A stretch of 29,795 nucleotides of DNA from Carex sylvatica (Eukaryota; Streptophyta; Magnoliopsida; Poales; Cyperaceae): the NCBI GenBank assembly GCA_964058845.1, contig CAXKVR010000566.1, forward strand, positions 1 through 29,795, read 5' to 3'. How positions within the stretch are numbered: position 1 is the stretch's first letter; each line of letters begins with the position of its first letter. Of this stretch, positions 20,256 to 29,393 are shown piece by piece. The notes below the pieces were generated by a model that had not been told where the DNA came from, searched no databases, and saw only the letters and a list, made by a program, of their open reading frames with translations. The position numbers and the translations under genes are program-made.

Positions 20256-20287
20256 GGTCAAATTCTGATGTTCTTCGATTATAAATG
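20256..20287 (+). promoter_or_regulatory. ERF copy 2 core promoter: W-box-like site and TATA box
   Basis: The TATA box is TATAAATG at 20280-20287, 112 bp before the ATG. GGTCAA (20256-20261; TTGACC on the other strand) precedes it by 24 bp, as in copy 1. The surrounding words AGTCAGCATGGC and CAAATTNTGATGTTC are shared by both promoters. Confidence 0.6.
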
Positions 20288-20391
20288 CAGCACCTATGCC
20301 CCCTTATCCTTTACCAACAAATACATTTTTCTAAGAACAAAACTAACAGAGAAGATAGCTGTTTGTGCTGTTTGTTTCAAGTTTCCTTCTC

Positions 20392-21249
20392 ATGGCTTAC
20401 AACAGTTACAATGGTAACTCACTTGAATTTATCAGAAATCACCTCCTCAACGAAGCATATCTCAACCTGGTATATAAATCTGAGCCAACTGATCCGACTG
20501 TAACCATACTCCGATTCGGCAATCAACCGTCTCCAATGCGAAACAAACCATCGCTGACTGTTTCTCTACCAGAAGCAAAAAGCTTCAATTGGACCGTGCA
20601 GCCAGTCCAAGAGGAGAAGATAAAATACCGTGGCGTAAGGCGGAGACCATGGGGAAAGTATGCGGCTGAGATCCGGGACTCGAAAAAACGGGGTTCACGG
20701 ATTTGGCTTGGTACATATGACACAGCTATTGAGGCGGCTAGGGCATATGACCTGGCAGCTTTTCAAATGCGGGGGTCGAAGGCAATACTTAACTTCCCCA
20801 ATGAGATCGGCTGTAGCGGTGAACCAGTGGTCTTCTTGGCTGGAAAAAATACCAGCTTATGTAAATCTGGTAATAATATCACAACCAAGAACACATCATC
20901 ATATGATGAATCACAGGATAGTTCTGACTGGGGTCAGAACTTGACACATAAAGATGATCAGTTGGGTACAAGGGCTGAATCAGTGATTGACATTGATACA
21001 GTGCAAGAACATACTGAGGAGCAAACCGAGCCGTTAAAAAGGAAGAGACTTGATGAAGCAGAATCAGAGGTGGCAAGGGAACAAAAGAAAGAGAGGTTGG
21101 CAGAGTTAGAGGTCGATAGAATGTATACACCGTTGAGCTGGACAGGTATCGATTGTTTCGACTGGGAGGAACTGCTAAACTTGCCACCATTGTCGCCTTT
21201 GTCTCTTGATCAATCACTGGAATATACTCAAGTTAGAGTCATCAGTTGA
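20392..21249 (+). CDS. AP2/ERF transcription factor, group IX, tandem copy 2
   Basis: A 285-aa single-exon protein. Its AP2/ERF domain (about residues 79-137) is identical to that of copy 1, and identity continues from IKYRGV to NEIGCS. The N-terminal [14 protein letters not shown] segment, the LKRKR nuclear signal (residues 215-219) and the [16 protein letters not shown] tail are also shared. Beyond that the proteins part: this one ends [13 protein letters not shown], while copy 1 ends [10 protein letters not shown], because a 4-nt net indel changes the frame. The stretch between the AP2 domain and the LKRKR signal is the most variable. The ATG at 20392 is used rather than an upstream one because the preceding residues do not match copy 1. 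Like copy 1 it is expected to bind GCC boxes in the nucleus. Its promoter and 3' UTR hold mobile elements absent from copy 1, so expression may differ. Confidence 0.95.
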   Translation: MAYNSYNGNSLEFIRNHLLNEAYLNLVYKSEPTDPTVTILRFGNQPSPMRNKPSLTVSLPEAKSFNWTVQPVQEEKIKYRGVRRRPWGKYAAEIRDSKKRGSRIWLGTYDTAIEAARAYDLAAFQMRGSKAILNFPNEIGCSGEPVVFLAGKNTSLCKSGNNITTKNTSSYDESQDSSDWGQNLTHKDDQLGTRAESVIDIDTVQEHTEEQTEPLKRKRLDEAESEVAREQKKERLAELEVDRMYTPLSWTGIDCFDWEELLNLPPLSPLSLDQSLEYTQVRVIS

Positions 21250-21312
21250 GAATATAGCAATTTGCATCAAGCTATTATATATATATCCGCTATATAAAGT
21301 TTCCTTTGCATG

Positions 21313-21546
21313 GCCCAGCCCCGATATAGGTGGCTTAGACTTAGAACTTTTCTTTATTACTGTGTTTTGTGGGCTACTGAAATAGACGAACTTATGTATT
21401 TTGTTTACTTTATTATTATGCATTAATAGCTGCAGTCGGTCAGCTATATCTAGTGGTATGCTATATCTAGTGGTATGTAATTATAATATGTTTCATATGT
21501 GAAACGGGCTATGTGCCTTTTATCAAAAAAAAAATATATATATATC
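21313..21546 (+). mobile_element. LINE 3'-end insertion in the ERF copy 2 3' UTR
   Basis: A 234-bp insertion, starting 64 nt after the stop codon, lies between two perfect copies of TTTCCTTTGCATG (21300-21312 and 21547-21559). It ends with a small hairpin (GGCTATGTGCC), TTTTATC, a run of A and then TA repeats, the layout of a plant LINE 3' end. The corresponding site in copy 1 (TTCCCTTTGCATG near 12310) is uninterrupted. It contains a 17-bp tandem duplication (GCTATATCTAGTGGTAT, 21443-21476). No coding sequence remains, so the LINE call rests on the tail and the target duplication; a SINE or processed transcript is possible. Confidence 0.75.
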
Positions 21547-21664
21547 TTTCCTTTGCATGTTTTTTGTTTATGTATTTTTTATCATTTTATGACAAATTAG
21601 CTAGTGCTTAATTTTTACTATGAGTTTCCACGAGAACATGATCACAGACTCAGGGTGGTATATA

Positions 21665-21903
21665 GAGTAAAACTAGGGTGTTCTTAAATTAATTTTACTG
21701 CATTTATTTTTTTAATATATTTTGATCACTTGATTTTATATAAAATTAATTCAAAGTTCTAAAAACTTTACATATAAATTCATCACTTGTGAAGTAAATC
21801 GGTTTCAACGATTTGCATATATTATTTAAAGTCAATTTAATAAGTTTTAGAGTTAAACTCATCAAATACCTCGGTTAAATTAAGAACACCATATTTCTAC
21901 TCG
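21665..21903. mobile_element. 239-bp hAT-like MITE
   Basis: The terminal inverted repeats are about 28 bp: the left end starts GAGTAAAACTAGGGTGTTCT, and the right end read backwards starts CGAGTAGAAATATGGTGTTC; both continue TTAA. The flanking 8-bp GGTATATA (21657-21664 and 21904-21911) is a perfect direct repeat, the size made by hAT transposases. Copy 1 has the unoccupied site (GGTTATATCAAC, near 12400). It is non-coding and non-autonomous. Confidence 0.8.
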
Positions 21904-21940
21904 GGTATATATCAACTCTTTGCTGTGATTTTTCCCATCT

Positions 21941-22212
21941 CTTTTCCTTTTTCAAGTCGAGATACTTGTCCCTTCTTGGAATTAAAACGTCAAATTAAAT
22001 GACACAAAAAAAGAAAGATTAAATTGTGCTATACAGAAAGTGTGAAATGAATTGGCGGGAGATGTACGAAAAAAACAAAATGCTGACAGAGGTGTGGTAA
22101 CGATCATAGCTAAATTAAAATATATAAGAACTGCGTCAGCATGGTACAAAAAAATTGACGAAAGAGAATATACCACAATTTTAATGCTCACTACTAATGG
22201 TACGTAATTTTT
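21941..22212. other. No gene recognised
   Basis: AT-rich sequence between the right edge of the duplicated segment and the 187-bp repeats. The minus-strand frame at 21982-22224 is low complexity and unsupported. Confidence 0.4.
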
Positions 22213-22666
22213 TTTGGAATCCAATCATCTATTTGTCCAGAAAAAATCTAAGCCGTTGATTCCATAAATCTCATACTCATTAAAATATATCTCAATCTCA
22301 GCTTTTAATAAATAATTGTAATTTTATACACCTGTTTTATATTGTCAAGCGTGTAGAAATCTAAATTTAGTGAATTATATCCATGCTACATACAATTTAT
22401 TTGGAATCCAATCATCTATTTGTTCAGAGAAGATCTGAATCGTTGATTCCATAAATCTCAGCCACTCATCAAAATATATCTCAATCTCAACTTTTAATAA
22501 ATAATTGTAATTTTATATACCTGTTTCATATTGTCAAGCGTGTAAAAATCTAAATCTAGTGAGTTATATCCATACTACATACAATGCCACACAAAAATTG
22601 TATCAATCTAAATTTAGTGAGTTATATCCATACTACATACAATACCACACAAAAATTATATCACTG
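22213..22666. repeat. 187-bp tandem duplication plus a partial third unit
   Basis: TTTGGAATCCAATCATCTAT starts at 22213 and again at 22400, and the units align to about 22587 with few changes. The last part of the unit (ATCTAAATTTAGTGAGTTAT to CACACAAAAATT) then occurs once more, ending near 22666. The + strand frame at 22559-22876 passes through it and is incidental. Confidence 0.85.
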
Positions 22667-22691
22667 AATCTCCCTTTCTGTCTTTATTTTT

Positions 22692-22697
22692 CACGTG
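22692..22697. promoter_or_regulatory. G-box (CACGTG) before a pyrimidine-rich leader
   Basis: A CACGTG palindrome stands at the start of a stretch rich in TCTCC/TTCTC (22670-22860) that resembles a plant 5' leader. G-boxes bind bZIP and bHLH factors. Whether a gene starts here is uncertain. Confidence 0.3.
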
Positions 22698-23219
22698 TTT
22701 TCTCCTTCTTTCAAGCATTTTCTCATTCTCCTTCCCCACGCATCCCTTTCTCCTTTCCGACGACGCCACAGAAGAAAATATCGCTGAACCCACACAGACC
22801 TGATTTCTTCCCGGTTCTTCAATCTCCCATCAAGTTGAACAAAATATCCTCGCTGGTTCTGCGATCTCCTCACTGAAAAGAAGTTCCTCGCCGCGCAAAT
22901 TCAAATTGGAAATTAAGAAGAAAGATTCCGTGCAAATTCAAATTGGGAGGACATCGGTTCTTCGATCTCTCAATGGATTTGATAGGTAATTGTCCCACCA
23001 TTGCAAGTTCAAATTCAATCGACTCTTCTATCTATATATATCAATCAAATTCGTTAATCTCAAATTGCAGACCTGATTTTACCATTTCCTGAACTTGTAT
23101 TCTGAAATCTCAAATTACACACAGACCTAATTTTACCACTGTACCGGTAAGTGAATTTGTATTCTGAAATCAGAGAGAGATGCATAGAGAGAGAGAGATA
23201 AAGAGAGAAAGAAGAAGAT

Positions 23220-23560
23220 AGTTTCTAAATGAATTTGTTAGTTTTAGGGTTTGTGTTTAGGGTACATACCTGTGATGTTTAGGGTTTGCATTGGTAAGTG
23301 AATTTACAGCTACAGTACATACTCTTTTATCTAGCTAGAAAGTATATATGCTGGTAATAAATTCTCTTTCTGTTATTGGAAGTTGATGTACCCTAATAAA
23401 TTCACTTCCTGTGCTGTAATTTGAATTTGCAGCTACAGTAATAAATTCACTTTCTGTTATTTGTATTGTGATGTACACCAAGAGATGTACTGCTGGTACA
23501 TACCTGTGACGTAATTTGTTAGTTCTAGCTAGAAAGTTGTCTAAAATGCAAACCCTAATA
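23220..23560. repeat. Shuffled short direct repeats
   Basis: The words GGTACATACCTGTGA (near 23253 and 23497), CTAGCTAGAAAG (near 23331 and 23525), AATAAATTCACTT/AATAAATTCTCTT with TCTGTTATT (three times) and GAATTTACAGCTACAGTA/GAATTTGCAGCTACAGTA recur in mixed order. This points to local rearrangement rather than a simple tandem array. The minus-strand frame at 23335-23571 is a by-product. Confidence 0.55.
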
Positions 23561-23732
23561 AAATAGCTCACATTATTTGTTGTTCCAAGAGCTGCAACAT
23601 TGAGTGACAGGTTGAAACAACTTCGTCACAACTCGCAAGCGAGAGATTGGAAGGTACATTATTATTTTATATCTTGTAATTACAGATTTTGGAGCATAAA
23701 ATTAAAATGCATACGATGACAACTCTGATGTA

Positions 23733-23838
23733 CATTCATTTTTATTGCATACATGTTTCAGTTTGCAATTTTTTTATACAATTGCACTTTTGACAAAATT
23801 CATTCATTTTTATTGCATACATGTTTCAGTTTGCACTT
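23733..23838. repeat. 68-bp tandem duplication
   Basis: CATTCATTTTTATTGCATAC starts at 23733 and again at 23801. The match continues through ATGTTTCAGTTTGCA and a T-run. It explains the open frame at 23745-23957. Confidence 0.8.
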
Positions 23839-24400
23839 TTTTTATACTGGTATGCTATAAACAGCAATGTTATTATACTGGTATTGCTCAAGGGTATTTA
23901 GTACATAGCACACCCATGTTTTGTTCTACAAATTTGGTCTTTCTATTGTACTCATGATCTCTGGAATTTTAGATAACAAGAGGCCATTTTTAGATGATTA
24001 TGTCACTGGGACTTTTGTGATTATCTCTATACTTCCCTACAATTTTAAATGTCCAATTTATCAATTTTAACAGGAGGTTTTGACTCTGTTGGTTGTTTTA
24101 CCCTTTCCTGAACAACCATACTTTAGAAATTTATTGTGTACAAATGGCTACATGGAAATTTTATTTCTTTGTATCAAAATGCATGTTGACTCATATAGTT
24201 TGTGTTAAAAAATTGTCAAAAATTGCAGAAGTCTAGAACTCAGTCAATTTTAGGGTTTGTGTTTAGGGAATTTGTTAGTTTTTCTTATGTTTTTAGATGA
24301 TTTGTATGTACTATAATTTTTTTTGTAGTTCCAGGGGTATATTAGGAAATATGCCAGTATATAAAAGTTTTTTATCATGCCTTTGTGATTTGTCATCATG

Positions 24401-24625
24401 TACCAGTACCAGCCATTGTAATACCTTTATGAATTTTGTACCAGTACAACTGTACCAGCACCACTGTACCAGTACCAGCCATTGCAATATATCATGATGT
24501 TCCCAAATACCCTTGTACCTTAATTCTAGATTACTTACATGTGTGAACTCTTTAAAGCAAGAATAGCTAGGGCAAAATCTAAAAAGCCATTGCAATATAT
24601 CATGATGTCCCTAAATACCCTTGTA
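24401..24625. repeat. GTACCAGTACCAG cluster and a 41-bp duplication
   Basis: TACCAGTACCAG at 24401-24412 recurs in variants to about 24480. The 41-bp word starting AGCCATTGCAATATATCATG occurs at 24477-24517 and again, with two changes, at 24585-24625 (offset 108 bp). There is no coding content. Confidence 0.65.
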
Positions 24626-24827
24626 TTCCTTTTTTTCAAGAAGACTTAGACTGAGGGCATTTTGATAGAATTTGTATTTTGAGGGATTTCGTAGATATTT
24701 TGTTTTTCGAAATGGTAAATTGATGATAGTTATCATTTTAGAAGACTGTAGATTTGGTTTCTAACACTTGCTTTCTTATGTGTTGTCTTAATGGATGCAG
24801 TTCTGTACATCAGCACATCAAAGATAA

Positions 24828-26249
24828 CAACATTGCTGATGGTGCATGAACATGAGACAGTCTCACTTTCATAGCTTTATGATAAACCAAATTTATGTCG
24901 CTCGAGCATGGTTGGATTTGGTGTTGCTGATCTCAAAATAACTGTCTGTGTTTTTCATTTTTGGATTAAGACAATCAAATATTTGCTTGCTATGTAGGCT
25001 GAGAGCTTGTAATTTATAATTTTCTTGTGTTATAAATTACTTGCTGTTACATGACTTGGTACATATCTGGCTACATGGGATTATCGATCGTGTGTGCTAT
25101 TTTTCTGAGTTCAGATGTATTCTTCTTTTTTTTCTTTCTCTCCCTTTTCACACGATTTAGGGTTTAGTTTGCATTAGAAAAAATCAATTCATTTGTTACT
25201 GGCGTTACTTTGTTTGGGTTGTAACAAGCTTTTAAAATTGTTCACCTTAACCTCCCAGTTGGTTAGATTTCTTGCAATTGCATTTTAGGATATTGTTTTT
25301 ATCTGCAAATTTGTACGCATCTGTCATTGTATTCGACAACTCAATATTCAATTTTTTTTTCAATTTAATCAAGGTACTTTGTGGATCCAATTTCTTAATG
25401 CTTGAAAGTTTTGGGTGTTTTATTTCCAGGCAATAGCTCTGTGCCCTAATGTGGCGGTGTACTGACTAATAGGGCTTTATGTTTCAAAAAGAAAGAGTGT
25501 TTAGAAATTCATCTCACTTAACATTCTTATTTGTTGTTAATTTTCTATTGCTAGAAGTAAATATTATGTTTGTTTACTATTTTTCATTCTCATTTCTTTA
25601 TCTATTTACTTATTTACCGTTGTAGTGAATAGAGAAAAGTTGAGGATGATTGTAGAAGGTCTCTTCAGCTTGACAATAATTATGTCAAGGTTTAAATCTC
25701 TATACTTTTTTATTTTACATTTCACTTGTTATTTTAGTTAAGTTGAACTTGTAGAAAATGAGACTTGTAGAAAATGATGCATTAATTATATAATTGTTGG
25801 ACAAAAACATGTTTTTTTTTATTCTCATTCAATAATTAGGCTGCCAAAGTCCAAAATGGAAAATAGAGATAGCAAAATTATTGAAATAAGTAGAAATAGG
25901 TATGTCGGATACGCGCCAGTGGGTTTCCTTGCTTATTGACCTCTGTCGATGGTTGCTGAATTTTTTTAGTAATATGGTACTGGTACGGCTACCAAATCAG
26001 TACCAGTGTGCTTGTGAATGGTGGTACTGATTTTCTAATAACAAGGACCAAATATAAATATTATTAAGACTCTTCTGTTATTGTAATTGTTTCTTGTATG
26101 AATAAAATTAAAGAAAACCAATAAAAAGAAAAAAAAAAAATACCATTATGACAGTAAATGATATCAGATCTTTGTTGCATTTGGTAAAAAAAAGTAAATG
26201 AGACTTCAAATTTTACAAAATCTTTCATTCTCCTTGAAAGATATGATTT
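24828..26249. other. No gene recognised
   Basis: AT-rich sequence with short frames only. The palindromic pair GGTACTGGTACGG and CAGTACCAGTG occurs at about 25976-26010. A word resembling an exon start after TTTCCAG (near 25429) opens only about 12 codons and is not supported. Confidence 0.4.
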
Positions 26250-26435
26250 AATACAACGTTTAAAGCAGTGTACTTCAAACAGGATGAGAAAAATAAGTAG
26301 ACAAATATTTTCATGCAAAACCAAAATACAACGTTTAAAGCAGTGTACTTCAAACAGGATGAGAAAAATAAGTAGACTAAATATTTTCATGCAAAACCGA
26401 AATACAACGTTTAAAGTAGTGTACTTCAAGACCAA
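26250..26435. repeat. 75-bp tandem repeat, 2.4 units
   Basis: Units begin ATACAACGTTTAAAGCAGTG at 26251 and 26326, and in a changed form at 26402. The first two differ by very few bases. The minus-strand frame through here repeats the same protein string twice, as expected from a repeat, and is not a gene. Confidence 0.9.
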
Positions 26436-26529
26436 GTTTTATGTGATGCATACTTAAGTCAATATCAGTTTGACATCTATGCTGGTTGTTCTTTGGAGTA
26501 TGTATAGGCTTCATATATTTCCTTGCTAG

Positions 26530-26930
26530 AAGGTGTTACTGGTAAGCGGACTGGTACGGAGGTGCGGTACCAACAGCCCTGACAAGGGAGTCGACATTAC
26601 TATAACAACAATAGCGAGGGGCAAAACAGGAAACAGGGTTGAAATCACTCTTTGGATATACAACACGCATGAACGGCATGGTGATAATGATGCTGGTAAA
26701 GAAAAAGAAGAAAATACAAAAATTCTGAATAAACCGATGCCAACACAGGGAGGACAGTGGAGATTTCCATAGAAGAGTGGGATACTGGTACGAAAACAGT
26801 GGAGATTTCTGGAAAGTAGCAATCGAAAATAATGAAGATGGGGGATACTGGTACGAGATCAGGGATACGGGTACAAGAGTCGGTTAATGATACAAAGACC
26901 AGCACAGAAATGTGGTTACTGGTATGACAA
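26530..26930. repeat. GGATACTGGTACGA motif cluster in purine-rich DNA
   Basis: Motif copies lie at 26781-26793, 26843-26856, 26863-26875 (GATACGGGTAC) and 26914-26929 (GTTACTGGTATG), with related words near 26535-26572 (TTACTGGTAAGC, GACTGGTACGG, GCGGTACC). ACAGTGGAGATTTC also appears twice (near 26754 and 26797). This region is less AT-rich than its surroundings. Open frames on both strands reflect composition, and no domain is seen. Confidence 0.55.
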
Positions 26931-29393
26931 TAGAAGAAGGGAGTTATGTGAAGTTAGGAGCAGTAGTGCAAGATACGCTATATTCTTACAAGAACAGTGT
27001 GGAATTTCAAAACAGTGCATTTCTACTCACTGACAAGGAATTTTGCAATTTTTACATTTTAAACCCTAATTTTTGTCAATTTTTATTTTCTTTTTATGTC
27101 TGTTTTTGTGGTTGTTTCCGTTTTTCAAATGGAACTAAGTTGAATATCATTAAGCTTTGTAATTGGTTTCATGTTGAAACCTTTTTATGATCAATAAATA
27201 TTCTTATATTTCTTTTAAATATCTCAAATCCCAATTATCTCTTAATCTGTCCATTGATATTGTATACTTGCATTTTTATCTATGGATCTTGATTTACATT
27301 TATATTTTTGTCTATACTGTTTCCTTAGTTCATTAAAAATCTGATTCAAATGCCTTTTTTTGTACTGTATAATATAATTATTCTAAAGCCTGATTGTGTG
27401 GTTAAATCCCCTTTTTTTTACTTTATTGCAAAATAGCAATTAATGTTGACTATATTTATATTAATGAAGGAATGTAATTGTGGAATGTGTGCAATTTTAC
27501 TAGCAAGGAAAAGTCAATATGGTACAAAGGGTTTAGCTCTCCAATGCATAACTTCAAACAACACACAAAAAAAAAGAACAAGGTGTGTTAATTTGTTGGA
27601 AATTGGTTCAATTGGCCACTAGAAGGGAAACTAAAAAATGGCCAGATCTTAAAACCCCTATAGTCTCTACATTTCCTGTTAATATTATATCTGTGAATTT
27701 TAATCTATCAATATTGATTTCCATTTATAGCCTATCCTATTTATTTAGTTCATTGTAAAACTAATCTAAATGCTCTCTCGACATCGATTTTAGTAGGACC
27801 AATAAAAAGTAGGAAATCCTTCGTTGTTGCTGGTCTCTACTCCTCTCTACTGTCGTGGTGAGATTTATAAAATCTATTACTACATATTTTCATATAAATT
27901 TTATGGTCTCTACTCTACTTTACTTTTAAAAAATTATAAACTAACACTTCTATATAAAAGGGCTGCCAGAAGTTTTAATTTTTTTTTTAATATGTATGAT
28001 AATGACCTTATGTGACTAAGTAATGTGCAATAATCAGAAAAAAAAAAAAAAAAAAAAAAAACATACATTTGTTCAAAGATGTCTCATCCGAAATGTCATG
28101 GTTCCACCAAGATGAAAATAAACTTTGGACCCATTTTGGGTTTAAAATAGTTTAGTCCTGAAACTATTAATTTAAGCAATACCATCCTAAGATGCGACAT
28201 GATTCTCTAAGTTGTACTATTTATTAGTTAACTTCTGGCTGCATTGGATTTTATATTGAAAATCCTAAAGAGCTTTTCAAAATAAAGTAAGCTTATTTTC
28301 CTTTTCTCTAAAAAGCATACAAGGAAATATCAGCCGATACCGATCTGGATCAGCCATACGTATCTGTATTAGTTTGGACCGATTCAATACTGGTCCAATA
28401 CTTGCGGATTTTGTGTTTTTGTCCAATTTCTGCTATTCTGGTCTGATTCTGATCATTATTTGTCTAAAAACTTGAACCCGTGATTGATTATATAGAGTAT
28501 AAACATTAAAACATGCTGAAAACTTGTCATGGTGGACTAGATATTTTTAGGATGAAATACTAATATTCTTATTTGCTTTTATTATTAACTACTATATAAT
28601 TATGCAATTAATTTTTAAATTAATCACATTTAAAAATAATCAAAATAATATTTTGATCTCCATTGCAACGCACAGGCACTTGACTAATATGAAATAATTG
28701 CAATTGATAATTTTTTTTTTTTTTTTAAATCATTGGCAGTGGCTACCAATGTTACAATTGATAGTTGATATAGGAGTAATTATTGACTTTTGGAAGTATT
28801 TAATAATTTTATCGTGTATTTAACTTAATTTTTAGATATATTTACTAGGAGGATTCAAATGCCATTATTTTTTTTGTCTTCATCATAATTCTATTTCTTG
28901 AACTACAATTACTTAAATTTTAAATCTTAAATGTCAAAACAAAAATGTTAGATATTATCTATATCAATTTTCTATGCACACATAATATATCATGACATTC
29001 AATTTTATTTTGATTAGTAATATTAAAAACTTGTAAAAATACATTAATATAGATAAATTCTGAACGTTAATGTTTTAACTTATTGATTCATATAAAATCA
29101 AAATAAAAAATGATAAATTTTTTGTATATGTAGATAAAATAATATATATCTCATCTAATTATTTTATTTTGACAATAAATTAAAAAAAAATTATTTGAAA
29201 ATTCAAAAAATAAAGGCATGATAGAAGTACAAAAAATGAATGTATTTCAACCATCCTTTATATTTTATATAGTATTCTCAAATAAAGTGCTCAAGCACAA
29301 AAAAATTTAAATTTTAGATCAAGTGATTTTCTATCTATCTAAAAAATAGTAAAATATTTAAAAAAATATATAATGTTTAATATATTATATGAG
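26931..29393. other. AT-rich region, no gene recognised
   Basis: About 2.5 kb without a supported gene. It contains a 24-nt A-run at 28038-28061, which could be a retroposon tail, but no matching target duplication was found. A possible Helitron end near 28686 is listed separately. From 28690 to 29390 the sequence is nearly all A and T with incidental frames. Confidence 0.45.
28655..28686. mobile_element. Possible decayed Helitron 3' terminus
   Basis: TCCATTGCAACGCACAGG followed by CACTTGACTAA and a T resembles the plant Helitron end CCCGTTGCAACGCACGGG...CTRR|T, with the CpG positions of the stem changed. The stem is therefore weak now. A TCTCTACTCTAC word at 27907 could be the 5' end, but it is preceded by G rather than the expected A. 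No helicase coding sequence is present. Treat as a suggestion. Confidence 0.3.

Larger units (their letters stand above)
18591..21940. repeat. Segmental duplication, copy 2 (contains ERF copy 2)
   Basis: This aligns with 9661-12430 from the GCAATTTAACGAAGCTTTGA word to the ATATCAACTCTTTG word after the MITE. It is longer because of four insertions not present in copy 1 (a LINE tail near 18955, a foldback at 19245, a LINE tail at 21313 and a MITE at 21665). It lacks the 540-bp stretch of copy 1. Direct orientation and a 6.2-kb spacer make it a dispersed tandem duplication. Confidence 0.85.
22973..24827 (+). other. Candidate spliced locus or captured gene fragment
   Basis: An ATG at 22973 opens a 13-nt piece followed by a GTAATT donor. 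A block at 23592-23653 keeps an open frame (ATLSDRLKQLRHNSQARDWK) between an AG acceptor and a GTACAT donor. The block after GCAG at 24800 continues in phase for eight codons and stops at 24825. Joined, these would encode only 33 residues. I do not recognise the product. The middle block looks more protein-like than its surroundings, so this may be a gene relic, a captured exon or a non-coding transcript. Several AAACCCTA-type words (telo boxes) lie nearby, for example near 23235, 23280 and 23549. Confidence 0.2.

Noticed and set aside
22559..22876. Plus-strand frame of 105 codons
   Set aside because: Begins inside the 187-bp duplication and runs through a pyrimidine-rich leader; no recognisable domain.
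26064..26435. Minus-strand frame of 123 codons
   Set aside because: It runs through the 75-bp tandem repeat and repeats the same string twice; no domain or start context.
28038..28061. 24-nt A-run as a retroposon tail
   Set aside because: No matching target duplication and no recognisable element body upstream, so it is left as a simple run.
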